A stretch of DNA of 64,000 nucleotides from Stenopsyche tienmushanensis (Eukaryota > Arthropoda > Insecta > Trichoptera > Stenopsychidae), in NCBI GenBank assembly GCA_008973525.1, contig WACJ01000126.1, positions 372,001 through 436,000 on the forward strand. The letters are read 5' to 3'. The notes beneath the pieces are model-generated. The model worked only from the letters and a program-made list of their open reading frames with translations, did no database searches and was not told the DNA's origin. The position numbers and the translations under genes were made by a program. Below, piece after piece: positions 20,931 through 33,350 of this stretch (its first letter is position 1; each line of letters starts with the position of its first letter).

Positions 20931-23824
20931 AAATAAATCATAAATGTTGAGAATTAATGATTTTGTTTTACTACTTTATATTATTTATGTTTAAACGTTA
21001 GGTTAGGTTACATTTATAAAAAATAGAGCAAAATAAATTTAAAAAAAAAATTGCTTGAAAGCCAAAATGTTTTTATTACATTTTCTTCAGTCTAAATACA
21101 AACTAATAATTATTCAACAAATATTTTTTTAAAGAAAGAAGAAAAAATATATATTCTACGCAAGAAATTTATATGACAGTTCTATATGTCACACTTTATC
21201 AAAGGCTTGTGCTACGTCCAAAAATATTACTGAGCAAATATTTTTTTCTTCAAGAATCTTTAATTTTTAATTATTATCTCGGGTATTTTTTATGTATATC
21301 GTTTTTATAATTAACAAAAATATATTATTGTGCTTCATCATCATCAATCCCTCTGTGAGTAATCAAATGATATCGTACAAAAATAATGTATTTTCTGTAG
21401 AGTTTGACAATAGGTCATGTGACAGCAGAATTTATATACACGCGGAGAAAGTAATTAGTGAAGCTTGTTAATAGTTATTAATTAGCCGCGCTCGAAAAGT
21501 TGAAATATATTTGTTAGTCCCGTCAATCACACTCTCTAAGGCAATTTATTATTTGCCTGACCGCATTTACGCAAAACCAGTGCTTCGAAAACTTTTGTTT
21601 AACACATTTATAAGTCCAAAACCACGAGTGAGAGTTCGCTCGTTTGACCAACGTGTCGGTACACTGAGTTAGTTCTCGGACATCTGCTGTAAAGTGTTCG
21701 AGTTCATATTCCAGACGAACTAATCGAGCTTCCGGCATCAATATTATTCGACTTCTCAAACTAAATATTCATACAAAATATCATGGACTCTAATGATATG
21801 GGAGTTATCTGAAGCAACATTAAGAATACTAGTAATTGATCCATTATTTTTAAGAATTATTTCTTAACGTATTTTATTTTCGATTTCATACAGAGAGAGA
21901 GAGAGAGCTCTCAACTGCGAGACTTTCAGATGACGAAGCACTTTTTTTTTAAAGTAGGAACAAGGTCAGCTTGAAGATTTTGGAAAGAAGATATATTTTC
22001 TCCACTTTATCTTATATTTGAATCGTTAGCATTAGTATCTATTCAGATATTTGAAACGAAAAATATACTAAAAGATCAATGTTTAATTTTTAAAAAATCC
22101 GTTTTATGTGGGTAAACAATTAAAAAAAATGGACCATTTCCCAGTATCCCTGATATATTTATTCAATTTGCCTAATGTTGGATCACTCAGATAAATTCGA
22201 TAGAGTCCAAAAAATAGCAGAGAATTAAAATAAGCATTTTCTCGCTGTAAGACGCCCTTTTAATTTAGTGCTTTTCCAGAAAACAAATGTTTCCCTATTC
22301 AAAGGTCCGCTGGCGATAAATTCTGAGCTTAACGGCTCTTTTAGTGACACAAATTAGTCGATTAAGAGACATTATAAAATATATGAGGGGCGGAAAAATA
22401 CGTCCATTTCCTCCCAGGGCGAAATTCAGAATCAGAATCGCGCACTACATTCCGAAGGTGATAGTTTTTGACATTTGCAGACCCGAATCTCATCCGGTCA
22501 GATTTATAGGGAAGAGGAGCTCGGCGAGGGGACATAAATAAGGCGGTATTACGGCACAGAAAGGACGACTGGAAATGTTTCCTCTCCGCTGGAAAAGTGT
22601 ATGCAAATTAAATTCAGACAAGAAAATACCTCATCTTTTTTCCTTCTTTTAATTCGTTTTCCTAATGTGTCGCGAGGGTCGAAAGAGAATTTCTTTTTTT
22701 TTGCCTTTGAGTTTTCGTTAGGGCCACTTCAAATTTTAATGAACGTGTCACGTACCATAACAAAGTGACGCGTCCTTTATTTTCCAGTTTAAGGACTTGC
22801 ATCGCGGTTCTTTTTTGTGTTACGAGATAAACATGAAAAACGAGTGGAGTTTATTTGAATAAAAGATACATACATTAGGCACATAATGTGGATGAAAATG
22901 CTATTTTAGCACTGAAAACTACTTAGAATATTTTTAAGATGAAGTTTGAACACTTCAAATAAAAATATGAGCGTGATCAAATGGTCACGCTTGCATTTAT
23001 CAATGCAAAGTTTACCATTGACATGCGATGGAACTATGGTACTAAAAATTTAAGATAACAGTATTGTTATCTTATTCTTATCATTCATATTTCCGATAAT
23101 TTACTTCATTCGAAAGTAACAAAAAACATTATTCGTCGAAGGAGAAAAAAAGTCAGAAAATATGCACGATAACAATGAAAGGATATGATTCAAATCTTTA
23201 AAAACTGTTGTTCGAACTTTTCATCATACAAACATAAACATATGCAATTTTTGAGTCAAGAATCATAATTTTGATATTGTATGCGTGATGATGTTGATGC
23301 TGACATTTATAACATTTTTTGGGACCTGTAAATAAATATCAAAGTTGCAGATAAGCTGCAACTTAAGCCACGTCTATCGAAGTCCTAGCCATCTGGTATT
23401 GAAAGTAGGCGACATTCATTTAACAGTTATTAACGTAAACTACTTGTAGACAAAAAAGTAGTTTTGTAGATTTTAATTTAATGCCGATATGTACAATTAT
23501 TCAGATGTCGAAAATTGTTATTTATATCCGCATCGCTGAAAGCTCGGTAGACTGTAAGTTTTCCGATTTACATTGTATAAAGACTGCCTTCCGCACTATA
23601 AGACGACGTAATTCTGTATTCAATTGGAAACGGAATACATAATGTGAACGATATTTAACACTTAATTGGTATCATGGGTCAAATTTGACAGAGAGCGGCA
23701 AAACAGAAATTATTCAATTTTAAAATAGTACTTCGTGTGGAATTGATTATTTGGACCAAAAATGTGCATATTACTCGGTAGCCAGAAGAACTCAGAGATG
23801 GTCATGTGTATTTTTCCTCTAATT
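20931..23824. other. 2.9 kb without recognised gene
   Basis: AT-rich, with a (GA)n run at 21892-21908. A denser block at 22330-22600 has a 65-codon frame of no known family. No shared repeats were found. Confidence 0.45.
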
Positions 23825-23875
23825 CAGCGGTTCCTAACCTTTTCAGTGTATCCCCCTGTGACCTATCAGGGAAAC
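23825..23875 (+). mobile_element. possible hAT terminus (CAGCGGTTCCTAACC type)
   Basis: CAGCGGTTCCTAACCTTTTC followed by a TATCCCCCTGTGACC block resembles the CAGTGGTTCCCAACC ends common in Charlie-type hAT elements. I could not find a matching inverted end downstream, so this is a solo end or a resemblance. Confidence 0.35.
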
Positions 23876-24470
23876 TGATTTTGCCACTCTTTAAAATTTG
23901 TGCCCAGTCACATGACGCTGATCTGTCATTCTATTATCTATATACCAAAATTTACTAGCATTATTACTCCCACAGAATAGCTGTTTTAGCCCTGTGCTGG
24001 TAATTATCTCCAGGTTATAAATATAAAAATAGGTTTAGACCAAGTAGCACCATTTATACTATTTCCATCGATGTAAAGAGAAAAGTTTTTTTTCTTTTTA
24101 AAAGTTCATATTTCTAAGAAAGTCACTTATAATTTTGGTGAAGAAATTCGAATTATTTCAATGCTTTAAAGGTAATTCGCGAAATGCGCTCGAAACAATC
24201 ACTCAATCAAAATTGCGCCCCGACGACTCTGAGACCTGAGAGTCGCAGGCTCAGAATTTGTTTGCAACCAGAGGTTCTTGTTGGGGACCTTTGTTAATTT
24301 TGTTCTAGTAAGTAAGGGAGCAAATTTAGTCCAAAAATTTTAACACTTAAAAAAGGAGAATAAGCAAGTGAATAATAAGGGCACAAAAAGAAAGAGCTCC
24401 GTACGAAGTTCTTCGAAAATCGAACAGCTAACTAATGAATTCCTACTCAATAGAAAATATGAAAAATTCT
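23876..24470. other. no gene recognised
   Basis: AT-rich DNA between a possible hAT end and a MULE-like fragment. It may be the decayed 5' part of either, but nothing is readable. Confidence 0.4.
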
Positions 24471-24474
24471 ATTT

Positions 24475-24745
24475 GGGACAAATACTATCATAAAATTTCG
24501 ACTGATGAATGAGTTCAGCATTCACACTGTTCAGAAGGCGCAGATTCTTGGTGCGAATGACAGAAACATGCAACTACAAGATCGTTATATTTATACAAGC
24601 ATCCTCCTGCTCTCAAGGAGCAAATTCAGCCTTTTATGAAGAATTATCATCTGATGATTTACTGGAAAGATGCCTTGGTTCGAATGCCTAAAATAATAAT
24701 GAGATTTTCAACGCGCGTGTATAGCTTCTAGTACCGAAATAGATT
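24475..24745 (+). pseudogene. Mutator-like (MULE) transposase-domain fragment
   Basis: Reads YYHKISTDE-stop-VQHSHC, then GADSWCE-stop-QKHA, then HPPALKEQIQPF; after a one-base frameshift YEELSSDDLLERCLGSNA, then stop-NNNEIFNARV-stop-LLVPK. In my memory of insect Mutator-like transposase-domain proteins these are the consecutive segments YYHK-STDE--QH--C--G-DSWC, a proline-rich linker, and DLL-RCLG--TQN-NESFN--W-L-PK. Three stops and one frameshift make it a pseudogene. N- and C-terminal parts are not seen. It is the only trace of this group in the window. Confidence 0.55.
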
Positions 24746-24929
24746 TTTAATGGCAAAAAAATACTGTAAACCGCGACACATATTACAGTTTGCATTTTTA
24801 ACGAATGATTTGAATGTATTTTAAGAATAATGATCGTCTTGGGGATCACAATCGGCTTAGATGCCTTATCAACCACCGAGGCTCCGAATCTTCTAAAGAA
24901 GCGAGAACAATTCGCAAGGAAATCAGTCG

Positions 24930-25244
24930 GGAAATCGCAAATTCCCGACAAATTATTTATTTCCGTCGCTGCAAACGAACACTTATACACTACAATACTT
25001 TGAAATGATTCGTAATTATATTACGGAGGAATACAAAAATTCTGAAGCCCGTATCTATTATATTTCATATCGATATTCCCATTATTAGAGTAGAGGTGTA
25101 GTAAATACATCACCGGTAGGGAATAACAATTTGATATGTACTGTATGTATGTATACACAGATTAGACATTGGTAGTTACGCCACTGTTTCCAAGCATCCA
25201 GATTTCACCTAAAACTATCCGGGATCCCGGGATTGAATTCCCTA
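24930..25244 (-). mobile_element. hAT-type element H, copy 2 (internally deleted)
   Basis: On the minus strand it starts TAGGGAATTCAATCCCGGGA. It then jumps from GATAGTTTTAGG to GAAATCTGGATGCTTGGAAA, missing about 140 bases present in other copies, and continues through the shared body. The 3' end lies near 24930, without its terminus. Its start abuts a TTAA element fragment at 25245. Confidence 0.65.
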
Positions 25245-25333
25245 ATCATGAGGCATATGTGGCATCATGCGACCGCCAATGATCGAACCCTGTGATGATG
25301 TAAAATATGCATCACCGATCATGAAAGTGTTAA
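25245..25333 (-). mobile_element. TTAA element arm (relative of 2456-3292)
   Basis: On the minus strand it begins TTAACACTTTCATGATCGG (TTAA at 25330-25333) and continues through a GCCACATATGCCTCATGA block matching 2456-2550. It is cut by the hAT terminus at 25244, so the hAT probably inserted into this element. Confidence 0.55.
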
Positions 25334-27221
25334 GAGTTAAACATTTGCATAATTTCACATTTAAAATCGTACCGCATTATTATATTGATATGATTTGGAA
25401 AAAAATAAATATTGGCAAGCGTCAGAAAGTGTGCAGTGGACCAAATGGCAATGCAATAAATTTTTACTGGCAAAATTTGGACGCTTAGCGAAATCTGGGG
25501 CATAGCTGCAGCGCGTTTTAAATGCAGCATTAAACGAGGGCATGATCATTCGAAAAATGCAAAAAGTTCGGCACGAGGCCAAAAGAGATCACAACTCTAC
25601 CTCCCGCAGAAGGACCGCGATAAAATAATTTATTGGACTGGATATCTCCGATATCTTCCCAGTTCCGCAATTCCACAAAGCGGACTTCCCCAATAAATAA
25701 CATCGGAAACGTAAGCCAAACGATGTCGAATAATGCGCTTCGCAAAACGCATTGCGGACACGAACACTAGATGCGATACGGCCTTCGTTCAAAATCGCCA
25801 ATATCAAACAACACCTCGATAAAAACCATATAAATAAATGAAAAACCTTAACGCAAGTAAATCGTATTTAAAATGCGACATTTTAATGTTATTCCATAAC
25901 GATACGACGCAAGGCGAACTGAAAAATAAATGGTATTTTGGCCCAAAAAGAGAAGCGTCGTTTTTTTCGTTTTGCATTGCGATAAAAAGAAGGCATTCGA
26001 AAAATTGTCACGAAGAAAAAAGCCTTCCAAATGGCTTATCTTCGTTTGCTATAGAGAAGCTTCGATCGTAAATTTAATCATTCTGAAAAGGTTAAACTGC
26101 GCGTGAATACAGACACGGAATAAAGGGTGATTTTTGGCGACTTTTACTATCGAAATAGTATCGCGATGATAACGAAAGCTGCTTCATTTTAACGCGATGA
26201 TGGGCATAATTCCGAGTTTGCGGATGTTTCATTCAATTATCAATTACGTGTGTGTAAACTAATGTTCGCTGAAGGTTTTCCTTGTCTCTAATAGATATCC
26301 AAAACTAAGCGAGAGCTAATGCTCGGAAGTTATGAGCAAGTTTTAAGCTAACTCGGCACAATAATACTGGTGCCGTATGAGATAAACGCCACTGCGACAG
26401 GAAAACTTACTTAAAACTAAAAGCAGCGGCGTCGTATTACTTGCGCGAAATTCCGTCTTTATAGAAGTTTTTCGGCGAAAATATTTTTGGCGTGTCGGTG
26501 CATCAAATTTTAAGCAAGTCTCGGAAAGCACTCAGCTCGAAAAGCAATTTAAATGCTACATAAAAAATGTAAAAATAACGATTTAAGTCGAAGAAACCCC
26601 CAGAGAGCAAACAGGGGATGAATTCGCGGTCTGTGAGTTTTCCATACATTGTCAATACGGCCCCATGTAACTTGAGTGCATTCCCAATTGTGTGCACAAT
26701 AGAAAAGAGTATGCATGTTTTATGGGAGCATATTGTCGAGCTTCTTTGAATTTAAAATAGAAGCGAATAAATACAAGAAGCTGCGCCATATCGTCAGATC
26801 ACACGTTTAGTTGGCGGTGACGTGTGATACAGTAGATTCACAGTGGAAATAAATATTCAATGCTTCAAAATCAAACGGTAACGTTTAATATACAATTGAA
26901 TAAAAATCGCGTATTTTCCTCTCTTAAAAACAGCTTTGGCGAAAGAACAGAATAACACACTGAAAAAAGATAATAGAAGGTCGCTTTGTTCTTCGCGAAA
27001 TTCGTATGCGATGTTAATTTACTCGCCGAGCGTATTCCGAATACCTCAGGCGAAATGTTGACTTCAAAGACATTTGCGACACCGGACGGGGGGGGGGGGG
27101 AAAAAACATATCTATGCTCAAGGGATGGAAATCAAATTTTCGTACAAAATTGTACAAACGCGACGACAATCGAAATAATTGTTGTTAAATAATAAAATAG
27201 GTTTTTAACGTATAAATATAT
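25334..27221. other. unique DNA, no gene recognised; poly-G run
   Basis: A 13-base G tract is at 27088-27100. Overlapping frames on both strands between 25267 and 26700 (60-77 codons) show no domain. It is moderately CpG-rich around 25500-26070. Confidence 0.45.
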
Positions 27222-27610
27222 TTGTAGCGAATACGCGCCCCGCCTGACATACGGGGGTTGATATCTTCGTCGATGCAACTTAAATATCGTGTTGTTCGCA
27301 CGCAAATCCGTGGTTGAAGACATATCGGTGCAATCTGTAATAATGGTCCCAACCCACGAGTCAGCGGCGATGAACGACAGAATACGTTTATAATTTCATT
27401 CGTTCGGTGATTAAGATCGAAATGAAATATGTGCCTCAGATGATTAGTAAAATGTCGCACAATTGGCACAGCGTATTTGTTCAATTATCATACGACTGGA
27501 AAGCTGGTTTAGATGCTTTTTCGAAACAACTTTTTGAATTCGAATTTGGTCGACTTTTCGAAGATTCGCCTCATCGTTCCTCCGGTCTAGTAGGCAACTA
27601 CTTGTCCGAA
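27222..27610 (-). repeat. repeat M, copy 1 (inverted relative to 33345-33800)
   Basis: On the minus strand: CACCGAACGAATGAAATTAT, GTCGTTCATCGCCGCTGACT, GTGGGTTGGGACCATTATTA, CAGATTGC and CCCCGTATGTCAGGC. The same blocks appear on the plus strand at 33590-33790. The two shared translations keep NEIINVF-RSS-LTRG-GPLLQIAP in frame, so coding descent is possible. Copy 2 lies just after a Tc1/mariner-type transposase fragment. Confidence 0.55.
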
Positions 27611-28109
27611 GAGATCCTTCTACGTCGAGGTCTGCTACTTGTATTGATTACCTCAATCTACTGCTGTTTTGATAATTCACCGCTGATGTAATGACATCTT
27701 ATGAGAGGTCGGGAGTAGCGACATCGTCTGGGTATCACTACTCTTTGCAGAAATCTATTCTTAAGAATAGAAAATCCAAAACATGCAATTTTACCAGGAT
27801 TTTCCTTCCACGTTATAATAGTTTATTTTTTTGTTTATCCATTTGATGAGTATGCACTCACATGTTGAGTTCGAGCGATCGGGTATGCATTCACACGTTG
27901 AAGCTTGAAATCGATACATTTGAGACACTAAACAACATACATTTGAGACACAAACTTGACAAAAGGTGTTTCCTTTGTTGTATTTTATCTTTTCAAAAAA
28001 AAAAAAAATAGCGTTTATATTAGTAGTACCAAAAACACGTGCCATTTTTACATATTTTTTAAAAAAGTTATACAAAAATAAGAAACGTAAGCTTTGTAAT
28101 TTTAGCATA
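27611..28109. other. no gene recognised; TTAA-type repeat G fragment
   Basis: At 27836-27905 GATGAGTATGCACTCACATG, TTGAG and a second GTATGCATTCACACGTTGA match repeat G (see 20874). The rest is AT-rich with no recognised content. Confidence 0.4.
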
Positions 28110-28490
28110 GGACGATTTACAATCTCCACGTAGTAGCGCTGTTAACAGCGACATCTCCCATCTCTCTTCAGGTGCAATATGTTATTTTAACAGCGCCATC
28201 TCTTGTGGCCCTGCGGAGACATTGTATCTGCATACCGACCAATCGCTTCTTGCGCGTGCACCGTTGCCGTTTGGGTAGTGACGGGCAGGAGGCAGGAGTC
28301 GGCAGAGTCGTCGGTTAGCCTTGACTGCGGGAGGACGTCCTTCCCGCAGTCAGATCTCTCTTTCGTGTTTAATAAAGGAGTTATCTAAGACGATAGTATT
28401 TCTGTTTGATGCCCATTCACTTCCATCCCATCTGTCCTTCCTGCAGCCATATCTCTCTCTCGTGTGTGGAATAAATAGTTATTTAGATTT
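28110..28490 (+). repeat. LTR-like repeat L, copy 6
   Basis: Degraded start (TAGCATAGGACGATTTACAA), then GCGCTGTTAACAGCGACATC, AGGTGCAATATG, CAGCGCCATCTCTTGTGGCC, CGTCGGTTAGCCTTGACTGC, GGACGTCCTTCCCGCAGTCA, AATAAAGGAGTTATC, GATGCCCATTCACTTCCATC and an extra CATATCTCTCTCTCGTG...GGAATAAATAG segment, so the 3' part appears partly duplicated. The GGTGCAATG hairpin partner is mutated to CATTGTATCTG. Confidence 0.65.
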
Positions 28491-30167
28491 ATTTTGGCAA
28501 GTCTTGCAGTCTGAATGTGTACAATTTTCGTAGGAAAGTGTAGAAAGTGGTTTGCCAGATTTCGATCATACAATTTTTTGTTACTGGATGAATCAGGTCG
28601 TGGGAGGCCTAACACACACTGGAATAGCGACGTTTTATGAAATTTAGTAGACATATCCAGGTCTTTCAGGCAATAAACGCTAAGGAAAATTGGGGAACAA
28701 AAGACAATGAGCACGATGTCGGGCTCGAAGTGGGTTGCATCCAAGAAATGTGACAACGGTTTCACTAAATACCATTAAAAAAAATGGGGACATAGAATCC
28801 AAAGAAATTTTCCAATAATACAACGAGAATCTAATAAAAAAGAACGGAAAGGAGTTTCACCCACTTGAAGCCACTCGCTCATTTAAATTATTGATTTATT
28901 AATCTTTTCAATCTAACAAGTTTTAGTTAATTAAACCGGGCTAACTGTTATCAGATGTTTCTATTTACAGAGAATTTTTAGCTTAAATTATTGAATCACA
29001 TCAAGAAAAATATAAATCCATAAAAATTGGAATTAAAATTATATTATTAAATAGAGTATGTCTGAATAGCTTAATCCATTCAAGGGTTAGACAGAACGAG
29101 AATAATGATGAAAGGCAAAAGTTCATATTGCACAGAAGAATAAAATGGATAAAAGATCTGAATGTTTACCCACTTTAAAACTTATCCGTTTGAACGTGGA
29201 AAATATGCATTCAAGATGGAGCAACTTGCAAAGTCTGCGACATTTCTTCGACGACTTATGTCAAAAGGAATAGCTCCGAAGAAATAGAGCAAAAAGGATG
29301 TAAAGAAAAGCGCAAGAAGATCGCAAGGAAAAATTCGCAGCCATAACCGTCTAAATAGACATTGGTTGTGATGTTGAACGCGGAAAAATTGACATGGGAT
29401 TGACGGGGTGGTATCAAAAATGCGTCAGGGAAAATTGCAAAAAATACGTATCAGTTAATCAATCCCGAAAATATAAGCAAAGCGTCGCTGGTGCGAAGCT
29501 GAAAGGACATGAATATCATTTGTGCTAATAAATCACCCTTAAGGATGATTGATAGTTTTGTAATATACATACATTAGCGGAGTAATAGCCGATGTTAATA
29601 CGATTTTTTGCGACCGTCGAAATGAAAATTGGTCACGCATGATTGTGAGAGTGATTCCACCGAAAGGACAAGTCGCCCGGAAAAACATAAATCTTATGCG
29701 AAGGAGGTCAATTTTATAAATATTCCATGAATTTCAATGGAGCTTGCAAAACGTTGGCACGCGATTTCTACTGCGGAAGAGATGAGAGTAGCTAATCTGA
29801 AATCCTTAAGGAGGAAATTGAAAAACTCGCGTAAACTGAGATTGATTCGTATGACGTTTGCGTATTTATCCAAGGCAAATACACCGAACGATATTTCCCT
29901 ATGCATACATAGCCATATTAAAGTTAATCTGACTTATCGCAGATTTGCACAGCTCCTACATAGCGTGCCCCAAAAAATATTCCAGCATAAGAATACACAC
30001 GTATGACGCCATGGGCGATCCTCTGTTATATGATTTGCAGTTTATATGAGATTTTGGTGTATATATACTATGGGGAAAACAAATAAACCATCGAAGAACT
30101 AAATAAACATGCGTAATAATGTTCCACAATAAGCTGCAAGATGATACATAAGATCATCCAAATGGGA
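28491..30167. other. no gene recognised
   Basis: A 126-codon minus-strand frame (28385-28765) runs into the LTR-like repeat, and its upstream half has no domain I recognise. An 89-codon plus frame at 29737-30006 and a 70-codon minus frame overlap each other. No call is made. Confidence 0.4.
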
Positions 30168-30290
30168 TGACATGTATAATGTTTACACATACAGTATTTT
30201 CAAATGATATAAGCTATTCTGTTTTAGTAGAAGGTAGTATATATGCAACCATGGACGAGTTTACATTTCATTGTGGAAATTTTTTGTGGA
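30168..30290. repeat. interspersed repeat F, copy 2
   Basis: TGTATAATGTTTACACATAC, TTTTCAAATGATATAAGC and TTTTAGTAGAAGGTAG parallel 12590-12660. Unknown family. Confidence 0.45.
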
Positions 30291-32627
30291 ACAAAAAACT
30301 GATAAAAAACATTTTTGTTTCAAATTTCGAGTATGAAAAACGCGGGAAATTAATTATGAGCTACCCTTATTCAAAGAGCTAGTATAAAGTATAAATTTGT
30401 ATTAAACTAAATTTAAATTAACTTAACTTAAAATGCATACAGATATCGATGTAGTTCTATTTTTTTTATATAAATTGCACGGTTTTCACATATTTTTGAT
30501 TAAAGCTAAATATTATGTTTGGGCCACTTTCCGTGCCGGTGAGTGTAGAAACATGAAACACCGACGAATATTAGGAGCGCAATGATGTTTAACTATGCGA
30601 ACGTACATAATTTTGATTCATATTTCGTTGCTTTCTTTCAGAAATGCGAGGCGACGTACGATAAGTGACAATTCGAAATTACGTCGTACGATTCGTGATA
30701 AAAACTGGGGTTGTAGCGACGAAGGCCGGGAGAGCACAAAGGAGAGTCCCGCAAGAGCGGAGCGCGAAGGATCCTCAGGGTAGCTTTTCATCCGCATTTC
30801 GCAGTATGCTGTTATCTATTTTAAGTGGTTTCCCGGGAAAGTGCGGCGATCGAGTTTGTTTTCCGCCCTCCATTGCCGCCCACCGGCGCCCATCGCGGGG
30901 AACAATGGCGACGACGAGCAGAAATTGAATTTTCCGCAGACTTTTCCCTCCGCCGCGGCGGGGAATGAAGAGAGCGCGAATCGGGGAAAACAAAATCTTT
31001 TCCGGGAGCGGAAAAACACGCGCGACAGTAATCTTCGGGTAAACCTTGACATCGGTGGCCCCTTACATAATTAAAATTGTTACACAACAAGAGCATGTCG
31101 CGTTGAGCGACGGATTTGTCCGATCCGCATTTCTTAAATTACAACATTTTCAAAAGAAACCAAGATTCCATGAAATTGACTGAGATTATTGGACGACCCG
31201 AGCTAAAACTCAAGGCACGATATTAAGTGAGAGTGAGGCTCGAGGAACAAAAAAACAGAGTGAGGTATTCCATCGTAAGAAGAGAGATATTGAAACCATC
31301 GTTTTTAGATCTTTTAGCTAACAATTTCCGCTGGCAAATGGAAAAAAAATGCATTAAATCTATGAGCTTAAAAAATCACTTCTACCGCGCTAAAGCCTCA
31401 CATTTTTTTAAAAATTAGCATGTTTAAAAAATACTGCCAACTTTAAGTTAATTAGATGAAAGTGTTATACTCGAGGATAAATTTTATGCAATATTAAAAT
31501 TACCCCGGACGTCTTTCATGAAAAACGTTATTTTCGTGAAGAGCACCTGTTGCTGATGGAAATTCAAAGGAGGGTGGTGAATCGACGGTGATTGTATGAC
31601 CTTTCAATGAAGCATTTTTATTGTTTCGATTTTAAAACGGGAACATCACTCGAGAAGAAGCCAAATGGCATGGTTCTTCAAATAGATAAATGTTTTGAAC
31701 GATCAGACGCCATTTTGTTTAGTAAATTTAAATAAAATATATCAATAGTCGATACATGTATTTTACTACACGATTAGTTTTAGAAGAGATAGACTGCAAT
31801 GCAGCATAAGGAATGTGGTCGGATGTAAATGACTAGCACCGACACTTACCTTAAATCCCTCCTGACATATAAAAAGGAACGTTTCCTGCCGCAGATGGAT
31901 GTACGATCCATTGAAGAGCACATACTTCGAGCAATTGAACAATTTTAAAGTTTATAAGGATCCGAAATCTAAGATTTATCAACAAAAACACTTCCTCGTA
32001 GTTATATTAAATTAAGGGTGAACTTTGTATGAGACCCTCGATCAAGGCATTATACAATCTAAACTGTAACTGTTTTAAGGGTTGTCCGCTCGAGGCAGCC
32101 GACCAACATAGCAACTGCAAATTAAGGAGGATACATCAACGGGATAATGCATTAACAGTGAGTAAAAGCAGAGAGCTCCCATCCCCATGAGCCTCTCTGG
32201 TAAGTTCATTTCGTGCTTTTCCCTCGTCCGCATCCCCCGACCCCACAAACGGCCAGAGATAATGGCACCCAGTCCTTGTTGGGGCAAAACTCTTCGTTCC
32301 CGAAGGCATCTCACGTACGTACCCGGCACCAGAGTACTGCAAGTCTCGGTCAAGTCAGTATAGTTAAAACTGGCACCATTAACCTAATGCTTCTTTCCAA
32401 ATTAAATCTGCTGAATTACAATGACGGAACGAGCCCACAACGATGGGAAAAATAAAAGCATCCTTCGGTGCGTTAAGTTTATTTTATTTCTAACAAACCC
32501 AAAAAAAAACTTGTAATTAATACCACATATTTTATATGATAAGTTTCCATTGTCCTGTATTGATTATGCTTAAATACACATATACAGCGGAATTTGCCGT
32601 TTTACAGATTATAAACAATGTTTATAA
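30291..32627. other. unique DNA with a CpG-rich block at 30.7-31.06 kb
   Basis: The block at about 30700-31060 is the most G+C and CpG-rich unique DNA in the window. Open frames exist in several phases on both strands (60-90 codons), none with a domain. A second GC-richer part is at 32080-32350. A promoter-proximal CpG-rich block or first exon is possible but unsupported. The remainder is AT-rich. Confidence 0.4.
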
Positions 32628-32815
32628 TACAATTAACCCTTCTACAGCGTCGCGATAGAAAATTAGGTACTCAATCAAAATGTATACACGTTTAGTTTCT
32701 TAACAAATGCAAGTGAATAACAAGCGTGAGGAGGCATTAACTTTGTGTATTTTACCAGTTTCTTACGTAAAAGACGCCGCAAACGAAGTGGACGCTATAG
32801 GAGGGTTGACAACAA
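32628..32815. mobile_element. Tigger/pogo-like MITE (copy 2)
   Basis: TA-CAATTAACCCTTCTACAGCG at the left and CGCTATAGGAGGGTTGAC at the right are inverted. The block GCGATAGAAAATTAGGTACTC is the reverse of the GGTGCC-TTTTATAGC block in the other copies. About 185 bases long, non-coding. Confidence 0.6.
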
Positions 32816-33179
32816 TGACTATGTGGATACTGGCTGATCTTTGGCTCGATTGGAGTACCAAAATTCTCAGAGTTAAAGTGTTTCGAACCTGTCAAAAATA
32901 CTCTTTGATTAAAATATTTTATATTAGTTCCAAAATTAACCTCTGCTTGGGACAATAACAAAGCGTAAATTCACTCACAATTTTTACGGTTTTATAATAT
33001 AAGAATGTCACAATGCATATGATAATACGTCGGGAGGACAATTTAAAAGCAAAAAGAGATATCGCAACAGAGCACATGAAATGTGCTTGTTTTTGACAGT
33101 TAACCCGCTAAGTACCTATGCTAGCTTAAACCATAATATGTAAGCGTTTATAAACGGATTTGGCGATTTTTTCTACAGG

Positions 33180-33350
33180 GTGCGGCAGGGAATTTTTAGC
33201 GACAGTTATTCCGAGAAGTGTGGGGTGACAAAACTTGAAGAAACGGTTGTGGGGGGTTTCTGGTTTGAGCAGGATGGCGCCACACTTCCTCGGACACCTC
33301 ATCTGATCGCCTCAGTCGATCTTTAGTGGCCAGCGCGCTCACCCGATTTA
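33180..33350 (+). pseudogene. Tc1/mariner (IS630-type) transposase fragment
   Basis: The frame at 33256 reads GFWFEQDGATLPRTPH, then after ten residues and a stop WPARSPDL. These are the second catalytic D motif (FQQDGA--H) and the third (WPPRSPDLTPLD) of insect Tc1/mariner-related transposases. The spacing between them is shorter than usual, so an internal deletion is likely. It is followed directly by repeat M, which may be the rest of the same element. Confidence 0.65.

Noticed and set aside
24230..24300. Right terminus for the CAGCGGTTCC hAT-like end
   Set aside because: The AGAGGTTCTTGTTGGGGACC block nearby is in the wrong orientation and not a clean inverted match.
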